Source of the DNA: Trametes villosa
Lineage: Eukaryota > Basidiomycota > Agaricomycetes > Polyporales > Polyporaceae
Assembly: GCA_002964805.2 (NCBI GenBank)
Contig: PUDQ02000086.1
Location: 1-64,000 of the forward strand
Reading direction: 5' to 3'
DNA length: 64,000 nucleotides
Below the pieces are notes generated by a model. It made no database searches. It was given only the letters and a program-made list of their open reading frames with translations, and had not been told where the DNA came from. Shown here in pieces: positions 44,464-54,913 of this stretch. Within the stretch, counting starts at the first letter, position 1. Each line of letters begins with the position of its first letter. Position numbers and translations under genes: made by a program.

Positions 44464-47334
44464 CTACTTCGACGCTTCTCCGGAAGCCGACCGCTTCTGA
44501 TCCTGTATCCTCCCGCTACGCCTCAAACCTGACTCCGACGAAGTTGCTCCAGCCGGCACCGGAGGCGGGCCCATATCGTTCGTCCTCTGCCGCTTGCTGC
44601 GCCCCTCCGTGCGAGGCTTAGACGTCGACGCGCCCTGCAACTGCGACTCCGGGTCTTCTTCCATCGCGTTCAAGTCGAAGGACCGCTTCTTCGAGTGTCT
44701 CGCCAGGGCGGGTGGCGGAAGGGATCGAACACCCCTCCGGTCCTTGGGCTCAAGGTTCGGTCGCCCTACCCCGCTCCCGGTAGCAGCTCTCCTGCTGAGA
44801 GCGAGAGCAGCCTTCGCCTTCTTGGCGGTATCATCAACCGGTGCAATGCCGGTGCGCCCTTCGCCGTCGAGCAGGGTGCAACGGCGCCAGTCCTTCTCGG
44901 GCCAGCCGTCCATCGCGATGGCCTTGTCGAATACATCCAGCATCGGCGCGTATTCGAGATGAACCTTGGAGGGTTTACCTCTCGTGGGGAGTTGGGCGAC
45001 AACGAGAGAGGCGAGCTCGTTCATGAGATATGAGAGCGGTTTGTTGAAAGGTATATCGAGGACGCCGTCCACTTCGTGGCTCAACCACTCCCTCTTCGAA
45101 CCGGCGCTCAGAGTGTCGTCTCCGAACTTGAATATGGCATCGCAGAGGCCTTTGCCCTTCGAGTGTCCATGTGCTGTGTGACGCACAACAACCCAGAGGA
45201 GAACCCAGTAGAATGACTCGAGGTCGTGCCGAGTGTGGTGAATGACGCCTTTAGAAGACGCGAGGAGATCGTACGCCATGAAGAAATACGTGCCCTACAT
45301 GACGAGGAAGACTTCAGTTGCTGTTTCTGCGAGGTGACAAATAGCACGTACCGTGCGCTCCTTGAATTGCGCGGGGTCATCGGCATGATTTGAGGACTGC
45401 TTTGGACCTGTTTGGGGCGGCGCGGCGGGTGGGGACTCCGTGAGGGACTCTTCATCGCCGGACTTGGAAGGGTCGGGCCCCATGGAACTATAGTCGTAGT
45501 CATGGAGGAAGCCAGCGAATGCCTTTGTCGCATCGAGTTGGTCTGCGATCAAGATATTGCCGACGCTGATGTCGCGATGCAGTACGTGCGCCTTCTCCCA
45601 AGCTAACCGATGCCCTAAAGAAACAGACTGTCAGCATGAGAGATCGGTTAGGGAGCCGCACGCCTCTCACCTCGAATCGCGTCGCGCACGGCGCACACGA
45701 GCTCCTTCGTATTCACAAATACGGTCAGTGGACGGCCGACATCGTCGATGACGATGCGCATGTGGCTGCGATCGTGATGCCAATTCTTCTCGCCCTTGAC
45801 GAGCCGCCAGGAGTAGGTCTGGTGCTGCGGGTATCGAAGCGGGAAGTCTGGCCTCGGGACGTAGTGTTCAGGGGCGGGTACACTAGAAGCCAGCGGGGAG
45901 TCTGCGCTGCCAGTCGAGCAGAACAACCTCGAGGATGCCGAAGGGTGCGGAGGGCCGGGGTCGGGTGCGTGCTCGGAAGTTGCGGCTTCCCCTTCTTCGC
46001 GACGACGCTGGGTCTCCTTCCACCAGCGCAACTCGAATTCTCCAAGGTCGCCGCCGCATTCCATCTTCGCGAGCCCGTACCGCTCTTCCTCCGGGATGTT
46101 CGCGTTCAGCCGCTGGTAGAACTTCGCCTCGGCCGTACGGACAAGCTGCCGCCAGGCCTCTTTGAGGATGCGGGGCTTGACAGGGACGGTCCGCGCCGGA
46201 TCAGGCACCAGCTGGCCGTCCTGCCACATCCGGGTGTCTTCGATGGCGCGCCACACCATCGTCGCCCGCGAGAACAGTCGGCCGTTCACGTCGAGCATCT
46301 GGTAGAGGAGGTATGGCACACAGCGGCCTGTCTTCTCGTCATAAACTTCGACGCGCCGGCCCTTCGCGATCTCCTTGACATGGTCCTCCCAGGCCTTGGC
46401 CTTCGCCCGCTGCAGCTCGTGTTTGACCCAGGCTTGGCTCTTCGCGTCGAGCTTCATGACCGTTGGGTCGCAGCCAACAACCGTATCGCCGACCGCGGGG
46501 TGCGTGAAGTGCCAGAGGAACTTCTGGAGTAGCCGCGCGCTGTCGGGCTTCTTGATGTCGAACTCGTTCGATACGAGAGCGCACGTGTGGTCGAAGCGCG
46601 CGAGCCGGACGGTGTCGCCATAGATGCCGATGACGAAGGCCGCGAGGAAGCCGTGAGTGAGCATCAGGTTGCGCGCGTTCTTCGCGATTTGCTCGATTGT
46701 AGCGGTGTGATCCTTCCCGTTCCGGGCAAACGGATCTTGCTTGCTGACGCTCTTGCTCTCGATCACCATCGAGATGCCCTGCCATGATGCGTCGCCGAGA
46801 GGCTCTCCTGGAAAGGAGACGGAGATATCTGGGGCGGTGTGGTGGTGGTGGGCGATGAACTCGTCGAAGGGGAAGTTGAGCTGGCGCTTATAGGTGTTGG
46901 CAAAGGTCAGCTTGCGGGCCTTTGGGAAGGGCTTGACAAGCTTCTTGAACCCGGACACCTAGAATTGCGTCAGACTCGGTGTCGCAGAGAGGACAAGGTC
47001 TGTGGCTAGCACGTACCAGATTGTCATACTCAAGGAGTTCTCTGCCCGGGCCCGGAGCGTACTTCTTGAACGTGTCCTTTAGGTCGCCGCCCAACTTGGT
47101 GTAGGGTGTCGATGGAGGAAGGAGGGTGTCGATGAAGTCGTCGATGGTCTCCCCGTAGAAGTTGATTCGACCGCTGAGCTCGCTCGCCCAGGCGTCCTTG
47201 ACGGCGGGGCTTGTTCTCAGCGTATCTGAGTAACATTTAACCGGGTGTTCGCCCTTTTGCCGGCGGGGGGTGGATTCCGAAGCCATACCTGAGTAGGAAG
47301 CAGAGTTGCAGTAGGAGCACGTTGAGATCGACAT
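44464..47334 (-). CDS. FunK1-type fungal protein kinase with N-terminal PD...ESK region
   Basis: A fungal-specific kinase of the FunK1 type, common in Agaricomycetes. Exon 1 ends RELLEYDNL; a large exon (46958-45648) and two or three more follow. Residues about 100-290 form a separate globular region with APDISVSFPGEP, then SMVIESKSVSKQDPF (a PD...E-x-K pattern, D150/E173/K175 by my count) and TATIEQIAKNARNL. The kinase core has WRLVKGEKNW, the catalytic loop HVLHRDISVGNILIAD, FLHDYDYSSM where DFG is expected, and GTYFFMAYDLLASSKGVIHH. RHDLESFYWVLLWVV is the FunK1 signature. The C-terminal 100 residues are Lys/Arg/Ser-rich, ending SGEASK. ATG 47334 is chosen; a Met at about residue 17 is possible. 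Accessory context. Confidence 0.88.
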
Positions 47335-48416
47335 CTTATAGTGGGGGTCTGTGGTTGAGTTTTGGGCGTTCGAGGTGGTGGCTAAGATGAACAATGGAGA
47401 GAGGAAGGCGCGCCCAAGCGCCGATCAAGCCATGCATAATCAAAAATCCGTCGGAGTTTCCCATTAGCGCAGCTCATTTTCGACAAATTAGGGGATGCAT
47501 AGGCTCACCGCTGAGAGAGAAAATCCGCGTGGTGCTTGGGAGTCGGCGACTGTCCGCTACTCGGGCCGTGGATGTGCTTGCGACAAAACTACAGTGCGCG
47601 GTTGGCTGAAGGAAGTGCGGCTCGGGCACGGGTAGAGCAGCACTTTTGAGTACCTGAAATGAAATGCCTTTGGCGAGTGCCGAGAACCCGGGGGGTAGGA
47701 CAATAGGTCCTACCCCCGTTGTTTGTTAGCACATGTTTCAACCCTCAGGTGCTTTCCGCTTACCTTCTCCACCCGCTGATCGGATGAATGTCTGCGCCGT
47801 TCTCGCAAAAAATAAGCTACTTGAGTCTCCGGATAGCCTGCCAGTTTTGAACGTTGCGCCGTCTGTTAGTCGTCGTAGTAGGCGACAGGTTGAACGTGAT
47901 TGGCCTGCCTAAACGAGCCGAAACGGCTAGCAGAGCGCCCATAGCGCTAGTTTAGGCGCTCATGTTCCTGCTGGAAGCTGTGACTGGTCTCCCAGCCACC
48001 CGCTTACAACAGGCGAGTCGCTTGAGCGAACACGCGCCCCCAATCAAGCCACTGCTCACAATACTTCTCGATAGCTTTTGTGCCTGTGAGATCCTACGAG
48101 GCCCGCCATGCCGATCGTTGTGTACGGGTTCATACTGGACATAAAGACCTGCAGCGAATACTGGCGCACGTATCACCCGGACCTCATATACTTCCTCCCC
48201 AGTGTCGATGACCTGCGGGAATCCCTCACATTATCATACTGTATGTTGAGCATCGGCAGGTCAGGCGAGAGCAGAGACAACGCCGCAGCGATACGCACCG
48301 AGTTATTTCTCACCATACTATCTATAGCTTGCAAATGGTACTGCACACGATACTCGAACAGGCCCTGTACACACACAGGAGAAAATGAAGATCGACAGCG
48401 ACTTCAGTAGTACATG
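47335..48416. other. Intergenic 1.1 kb between the two kinase-like genes
   Basis: Upstream of the FunK1 gene and downstream of the pseudokinase gene. AT-richer than its neighbours. It contains the hairpin at 47691-47717 and a second imperfect inverted repeat, gagcgcc...ggcgctc, near 47934-47960. No gene is recognised. Confidence 0.5.
47691..47717. repeat. Perfect 11-bp inverted repeat (hairpin)
   Basis: gggggtaggac and gtcctaccccc, separated by 5 nt. It could mark the end of a lost element or form a transcript hairpin. No flanking duplication is evident. Confidence 0.6.
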
Positions 48417-50410
48417 TCAGCCTGAGGCTTCAGCATCAGCGTTAGCTCGATCAAGCTTTTCTCGAATGGACCGTTCATTTACTAGTCCCAGCTCCCGCGC
48501 AGCTCTGTGCAGAACGCGAGCGACGGGCCCGCGGGAGGCCAGAAACTCCCCGCGCCCGAAGTCGATGATCCTGAAACTGGGTGTGCTGAGCAACCGCTCC
48601 CCGCGCGGCGCTGAGAGAGGTCCGGGCTGGATGAGGATATTGCGCAGATGCGCGGAGTTTTGGACGAACCCTTCGGAGTGTAGACGTTCGAAAAGTTTGA
48701 AGCATTCTAGTCTGCAAGCACCACGCAGACACCACAAGTGCATCAGTACTCGTCGCGTCGAGCAAAAGGCATAGTGGATAGGCTTACCGCTCCTTTTTAG
48801 ACAGTTCGCCGACACATTCATGAATCGACTCGCCGCATTCCTCGAGCAAGAGGATGTCCGTCGGCCAGTCTACCGTGCAGCAGCTCTCCTCGTTGCAGTA
48901 ATAGTCGTTCTCCGGGCGCAAATGTCGATCAGAAGATTGGCGGAGCAGCGTGCCATCGGCGTGCACCGGGACATAGTAGCCAAAGAATTTTGGCACAATC
49001 GCAGGAAGGAGTTCGTGAGTGGTATTGGCGTCTTCTGCCTCCGTCCCGACCGCCGTATCATGCTCAGTATTGGCGCTGAAGACGCTAGAGGGTTGTTCTG
49101 GGTTCGTAGCGTTATTCGCGTGGGTGTAAGACTCTGGGCTAGTGGAGGAAGAATCCTCGAGCGGCTGAGGGTCCGAGTCGGCAGCCCCGCATGCGGGGGT
49201 AGCATCCGGCCTGGGCAGGGGCTGAATCTGTGGCCACAAGGGTCGCCCGACGCGTCCCTCCGCATCCTGTAGGAAGCAAGGTCCACCACAGTCGGAAGAT
49301 GGAACGAAGCTGTCCTCCATGATGCGCCGCGGGAACGCATTGTAGAGCCCTCCCTCCACACGCAGCATCTCATGAGCGCCGCACTCAGGCACGGCAACCT
49401 TCACGGCGACGCTCACTCTGCTCGTCGCATCCGACGCGGGGTCGAGCCGGAGGACGAGCGGGGCACGGAACACGGAGGCGTGGTTCCCCTCGCCAATGCA
49501 ATTATCGTTGCGCAGGTAGAGCTCGGCGGTGTTGACGGGCGCGTCCGGCATGCGGGCTGCGAACGCATTCCACGCATCGCTGGTATCTTGAGAGGACTTG
49601 GGATACAGGCGTACGTAGCGGACATAAGGTGGGGGCGACGGGCCGCCGCAGAGCAGCGTGTTGTTGTCGAGGTCGTGGACGAGGAGGTCGTCTGGGAGCA
49701 GCGAGTCCGGAATGAAGGACTGCAGCGGCTCGAGGTGCTCCACCGAGTACTTCGACACGTCGTGTTCGAAGACGGCGGAGTCTATAGCGAGATTGTCGGA
49801 GAACGGGTTGTCGCTAACTGCCGCGTCGGGCTTGCCCTTAGCCTGAAGGGCGGTAACCTCCGAGCTGGGGAACGGCTCTGTGTCTGACGCATCTTGCGGC
49901 GGAGGCGCTGCTGCAGGGGGTGGTAGTAGGTCGAGGGTAGGTCCATTCAGCCCAGGAGGGCCCTTGAGAGCCTCAGGCGAGTTCGAGGAGTCGGATCTCT
50001 CTGGCTCAAGCGGGTGGGCCGGCCGTGAACAGGGCGTCTGAAAACCCAGATCCTTTTCCTGCTAGAAATCAGCGATATACACGAGAGCGGGTTAATATCA
50101 TAGCAGCGGTACTCACCTCGCCCGACCCATCGATCGGCGCTACGCCACCTCTGTCAGGCAAAACGATGTCGTGGACGATAAAATTCGGACTGGTCGCATC
50201 GTAGTCGTTGAGGGGTTGGAGGTCGACGACAAACGTGGCTTGGGGCTGCTCCAGGTTATGCAAGAGAGCGTGCCTATCGGCAATTTGGAGGGGGTCGCCA
50301 GAGGCCGCATTTTCGACCAAGAGGAGCTCCTGCGGTTTGGGGAGATCGCCGTCAGATGTCGGTACCAGGACGTCCGACATGTCTAGAGGAGTCAGCGCAG
50401 TATTCGTCAT
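48417..50410 (-). CDS. Kinase-like protein with degraded catalytic loop (pseudokinase)
   Basis: A basidiomycete kinase-fold protein of about 600 aa. The N-terminal 230 residues are disordered (Pro/Ser/Asp-rich). The fold begins LRNDNCIGEGNHASVFRAPL, a glycine-loop-like segment, then VSVAVKVAV with the expected Lys. An acidic, Asn/Thr-rich insertion follows. DILLLEECGESIH resembles the hinge. The catalytic loop reads FVQNSAHLRNILIQPG, so the usual catalytic Asp of HxDxxxxN is missing while the Asn remains. PSFRIIDFGRGEF retains DFG. Similar 'RNIL.QPG...IIDFGR' proteins are common in Agaricomycetes. Start at ATG 50410. The loss of the catalytic Asp implies a binding or regulatory role, though some atypical kinases work without it. 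Next to a FunK1 kinase. Confidence 0.75.
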
Positions 50411-51255
50411 GAAGTGAAGAGAACTGAGAGGAATGCGAGCGGGGCCAATCGAGACCTCGAGAGCAGCCGTATGCAAGAGCTACCTGCCCTTATACACTAT
50501 GCCATTGAGATCACGAACTGCGTCGTGGTGGTCCCATCTACACGTTGTGGTACTTCGCCGGTCGGAGAAGTCGAGGGCAACGCTCACGTTCCTAGCTGCC
50601 CCTCTCACACTCGCCCAACTGAGCAACATGTTTCAATCTCAGTCGTTTGACTCACTCTGAGACGCCCTCGTGGCAGGCAGGCGACGCGCGACTCCGTGGA
50701 TATGGGACCCATCGATGGTAAGATTTCAGGATAAGGAGCAGGAGCCTGGCGAAGGTAGCGCGGGCCTTGAAGTGGACATGCGACACCAGCGAGATGGTTC
50801 TGTGCGCCCACAACGAAACTATGTGAGAGCGTCAAGACCCAACTGCTGACGCGCAAGAGAAATTTGCTCACACCTGCAAAGACGGGCGTACAACCTCCCG
50901 ACGCATACTTTTGCGTGGTAGGGGATACGCCACTCGTGGAGATTTCGTTTCTTTCTCCCAGTCCCGGAGACCCCAGAAGTGACATGGCGAGGGGATGAAG
51001 TTTGCCCTGCAGTGGTCGCTGTAGAAGGAGTTACTGCAAGTTCACGAACTCCGAAAGTGCTTTCTAATGGGCGAAAGGGGCAGGTTTACTGCGGTCGAGG
51101 TAGCCAGTAGTGCAACGTATAGTTCGGGTTCCGCTTGTACAGTAGCGCGACTCAGTCGATTCCTTGCTCAACACTATTCTACGGGCTACAAATATCATCT
51201 GCTATGTATCATCTCCGAGTCGCCTATACATCCGTTGCTGGGTCTCGCGCGCACC
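50411..51255. other. Intergenic 0.85 kb, kinase-like promoter and EthD-like 3' end
   Basis: The kinase-like gene starts at 50410. No gene is accepted here. Segment 50770-50945 shares diverged words with 52340-52460 on the other side of the EthD-like gene. Confidence 0.5.
50770..50945 (-). repeat. Diverged repeat, left copy
   Basis: Shared words with 52340-52460 include ccagcgag.tgg.tct..gcgcc.ac..cgaaa, and atacgccactc. Read on the minus strand both give a short peptide of the form VGA(E/Q)(S/N)HLAGV. In the right copy it is preceded by a splice acceptor (gtag); the left copy has gtgg there. Confidence 0.45.
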
Positions 51256-51954
51256 TCACGCACGGTCCCAGCTCTTCGCGAACTTGAACACCCTCCTACG
51301 AGCCTCGACCAGGGCGGCCGTCTTGAGCTTCTCCAGCCACGGCGTCGACGTCGCCTCCTTGAACTCCGGCGTCTCGAACGCGGCGGGGGTCTCCCACTCG
51401 TGGATCGCGAGGTTCCGCGGGGGGCGCCCCGCGGTCGCCTCCGCGCCGATCTGTGCTGGCGCATCCTCGAGGACGAAGCGGCGGCTGCGCAGCCAGCCGG
51501 GCACCTTCGCGATCATCGGGACGTGCTCCTCGTCGTACCACTGGTCGAACTCCTCCTGGAACTCCGCCTTCGCCTCGATCTCGACGATGCTCACGAACGG
51601 CCCGGGCGCGCGCGCGTCGTACGCGGCGCCGGCCTTGGGCGGGTACACGGGCTCGCGCAGCGTGTAGGTGCGGCGGTCGACGAGCGCGAGGCGCGAGACG
51701 ATGGAGGTGTCGCGCTCGGTGCGCTTCGCGGCGAGCTCGGAGTAGGGCGGCTGTGCGAGGACGTCCGGGGAGGCGAGGTCGTAGAAGGCGACGAAGCCGG
51801 GGCGCTTGCCGTCGACGGCGACCCAGCGCGACCAGGAGGTGAAGCCGGGGATGGCACGGAACTGGGGGATCTGCTCGTTCTCGTAGTACTCGTTGAACTC
51901 CTCGTCGGTGAGGTCGGGGCCGGGCTGGGAGAAGACGAGGAGGAGGCCGGGCAT
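51256..51954 (-). CDS. EthD-like dimeric alpha/beta-barrel protein
   Basis: A single uninterrupted exon of 232 aa, notable where most genes have many introns. Two ferredoxin-like halves are visible. The first has MPGLLLVFSQPGPDLTDEEF, then NEYYENEQIPQFRAIPGFTS. The second has FVSIVEIEAKAEFQEEFDQW, then YDEEHVPMIAKVPGWLRSRR. Each half has the Y(E/D)xE(Q/H)(I/V)P motif of EthD/dimeric-barrel proteins. Basidiomycete genomes hold many such genes, often linked to aromatic or small-molecule catabolism, but the reaction is unknown. A TATAAAG (minus strand) lies at 52042-52048, about 90 nt upstream. Confidence 0.85.
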   Translation of the reverse strand: MPGLLLVFSQPGPDLTDEEFNEYYENEQIPQFRAIPGFTSWSRWVAVDGKRPGFVAFYDLASPDVLAQPPYSELAAKRTERDTSIVSRLALVDRRTYTLREPVYPPKAGAAYDARAPGPFVSIVEIEAKAEFQEEFDQWYDEEHVPMIAKVPGWLRSRRFVLEDAPAQIGAEATAGRPPRNLAIHEWETPAAFETPEFKEATSTPWLEKLKTAALVEARRRVFKFAKSWDRA

Positions 51955-52041
51955 TATGATGCGGTGAGTGGTGGGCCGGACTAAAGTGTGGTGAGGGTCG
52001 GGGTAGGAGATTGTGGACAGATAATGGTTGACAGAGGCGTG

Positions 52042-52048
52042 CTTTATA
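52042..52048 (-). promoter_or_regulatory. TATA box of EthD-like gene
   Basis: tataaag on the minus strand, about 90 nt before the ATG at 51954. Confidence 0.65.
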
Positions 52049-52339
52049 GGTGCGTATGCGCGTGCGCGCGTCGATCTCTTACATATGCCTCAGGCTATGC
52101 TCTTGGTTGGAGTCTGTCTCATCTTCCTCATGCAGTGGTTGCAGATTCCCCACAGTGCCCGTCGATCATGCGGGATGAAAGACAAGAGAGAGTCCCCATC
52201 AACACGCGCGTGCGCTCGTCGCAGACTCGTGTACACCCTCGTACGTGCATGATTTTCCACTCTCTTCGCCTTCCACCCTCGGAGTGTCCCGCGCGTCGGC
52301 TGAACTCATCGATCGTGCTTGCACCGGAATATCATCTAT

Positions 52340-52460
52340 GCGACACTTACCCAAGACGCCAGCGAGGTGGCTCTCCGCGCCTACGGCGAAATAGGGGAGC
52401 GTTATCAGTTGTGACGAAAAGTGTGCAACTTTCCAAAGCAAGCATACGCCACTCACAGTG
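52340..52460 (-). repeat. Diverged repeat, right copy (possible exon relic)
   Basis: See 50770-50945. On the minus strand ttcgccgtag is followed by an open stretch encoding GAESHLAGVLG and then gtaagtg, the shape of a short exon between splice sites. No complete gene could be assembled. Confidence 0.4.
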
Positions 52461-52977
52461 ATGTCGAATCTCTCTCCCCGACTCGTTCATCCCAAGATTT
52501 TCGAAATTCCTGGCACGCCCTCAAGCGATATGGTTTTACACCCGCGGTGCACGGCAGTCCTGTCATGACTGAACCGCCAGCGCGAGGGGTATGCCCGAAC
52601 TATATACCAAGGACACCGCCTGATACATATATCAACTACGTGATGAGCACTCAAGAGGACACTCACCGTGTATAGGTTGTAGAGGGGGTGACGGTAGTTC
52701 AATGCCCGGAACGTCGTCCCCCTAGTTCGACACAAGAGCACTAGTACAGGGCAATACGTACCAGCCTTCATACACGTTATGTGTTGCCCTGCCCCTTCGA
52801 CGCCCAAACAAGATTTCCACATACATGGGGCGGCGCAACCGTCATGCACCCGAGATCTGCGGGCGCAAACCCCCTTGCTTCTGGTGGTCCATATTCGCGA
52901 GCTCGATCACCACACATACATAGCCTCACCCGAGGACTGGCGACTTCAACGGTACACGTAGTCCACCAAGGGACACA

Positions 52978-54396
52978 TCATCCCTGGAAGGCGATGCCCT
53001 TCTTGGACGTCTCCGCCAGGCCTCCTGCAGCGTATCCAGTTCCTGCACGCAGCAGCATCCGTCAGTACGAGTTCCGCATGCAGCCGCGGCCCACTCATAC
53101 CTTCTCGCGTGAGCTCGATCACGTCCTTCTCGCCGAGCTTGACGTCGCACAGTATGCACTGCATCGACGGCTTCACGAGCGTGTCCGTGCACGTCTTGCA
53201 CGTCACATGCCCGCAGGGCTTCATCACTACATAGCGCAACAGCAGCCAGTCAGCGTGCGGGAACCACTAGCTCGGCGAGAAACACATACGATTCATGAGC
53301 GTGTTGTTGGAAAGCTGCTTCTTGCACGATGGGCACATCGGCGGCCGCTCGTCATCCCGGGGCGCTCTGGGTTTCGGTTCCACTGATTGGTCCCCCGCGT
53401 CAGTCGCCGGTGTCGACTCCACGGACTTCGCGGACACGAAAGCCGCGCTCGTGTCGAACGTCCACTTCACCGGTATCAGGTTCTTCCGCCTACACAGAGC
53501 ATGAGTTGAAACTGCAAATAAAAGCGAAGCACAGCGACGCACGTGAGCGGGTGCGCGGGGTTCCCGCCGCGGCACGTCGTCTGCAGCTTCACGTCCGCGA
53601 GCGACGTCGGCGGCCCGTGCGAGGTGTACGTCGGCGTGAGCGACGGCAGCCAGAAGTCCGGCAGCTTGTTCTTGAGCGCCTCCGCCTGCTCGCGCTCGAT
53701 CTGCCGCAGCGCGGCCTCCTCCGCCTCACGCGTGAGCGTCTCGACCGCGCCCGCGTCGAAGTCGAACAGCTTGCGCTTCGTCCCGCGCGCTGCATCGTGT
53801 TGAGCGTGAGCATCGAAACCACAAGCCACAGCATGCACGAAGAAGGGGAGGGGGCGTACCTTCACCTTCGGAGGCGTCCGCGCGCGAGGAGGTGGAGATC
53901 GCGGAGGTCGCTGCGAGCCCGAGCTGGCCCTTCTCGAACTCGCGCAGGACGCGCTCGCGCGCCGCCTCCCGTGCACGCTCCCGCTCCTCCTCCGCCTCCT
54001 TCTTCATCGCCTCTAAGCGCGCCTTCTGCCGCTTGATGTCGCCCATCTGCGACACTGCACGCGCAAACGATTCGCAAAGAGTTCCCCAGTGATCAGATGG
54101 CGTGAGGGCAGTATGAGTGGAGGAAAGACACACCGAGGTCGGTCAGCGCACACTCCCTGCAGAAGAGGTGGCCCTTGTGGCACGCGACGGGGTCGCGCGC
54201 GCGCTGGAGGCAGAGCGCGCACGCGTCGAAGCGGCGCATGGACTCGTTCCCTAGACGTTGCTGGGCGGGTCGGACGCTCGTCGCTGCGCACGAGGCGGCA
54301 GGGAGGGCTTACCCGCTTCGTGCCGTAGTCGAGCTTCTTGTACTCGGCGTAGGAGAAGATCGAGGACGCGGTGTTGTTCTTGCTGTGTTTCGTCAT
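52978..54396 (-). CDS. NOSIP-like RING/U-box E3 ubiquitin ligase
   Basis: Ortholog of nitric-oxide-synthase-interacting protein, a nuclear E3 ligase with split RING/U-box domains, associated in some species with the spliceosome. The N-terminus is MTKHSKNNTASSIFSYAEYK, then KLDYGTKR, the NOSIP signature. NESMRRFDACALCLQRARDP, then VACHKGHLFCRECAL, is the first U-box half. A coiled coil follows (KRQKARLEAMKKEAEEERER). Next are LPDFWLPSLTPTY and ERPPMCPSCKKQLSNNTLMN. The second half is MKPCGHVTCKTCTDTLVKPS, then CILCDVKLGEKDVIELTREG. It ends TGYAAGGLAETSKKGIAFQG, with the conserved ELTREGTGYA. Six or more introns. Assignment is strong. Confidence 0.9.
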
Positions 54397-54913
54397 TTTC
54401 GTCTAGTTCAGGCCGGTAGAAGTACTAAGAGCAATAGAGGGACACAAGATATCACAGCACAAAATGAACCCGAAAAAACGATACAAGTAGGTAGATTGGG
54501 AAAGCAGGGAGGGGCCGCAGGCGGCGGATGCTGGCTTTGGTGGTGCGGATGAGAGATGTGTGGGGTAAGCGCCCGTTCGTGGTTCTGCTTAGCGCCACAA
54601 TGTTTCGTAGTTCGCGCGGCGGTGGTATCATCACCCAGCCAGCATGCCATCTCAGCTCAAGTAAATTCAAGAGATTGTTCGTGAGTCCATGGAATTGTGT
54701 GGTTATAACAACAACATGACGGGCTGGTACATTTGATACAAGGGGGAATACAGCGGCGTGCAGGTGAAATGGTAGTACGACCGCGGTAGGGCGTACGTAC
54801 TCAAACGATCCTGCCAGGTCTGAAGGTATCCGTAAGTGCATCCGCGCAATGAAATCCAGCCATCCCAAAAGCCTAACACGACCAGGTGAGGCCCAGGGCA
54901 AGACATGACAGTC
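54397..54913. other. Intergenic, NOSIP promoter
   Basis: 517 nt. It holds the NOSIP promoter and the 3' end of the tail-anchored gene. Nothing further is recognised. Confidence 0.5.

Larger units (their letters stand above)
51955..52977. other. Intergenic 1 kb, EthD-like promoter and NOSIP 3' end
   Basis: Contains the EthD-like TATA box (52042-52048) and the right copy of the diverged repeat (52340-52460). ttacata and atatatcaac words are present, but no gene is accepted. Confidence 0.5.
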
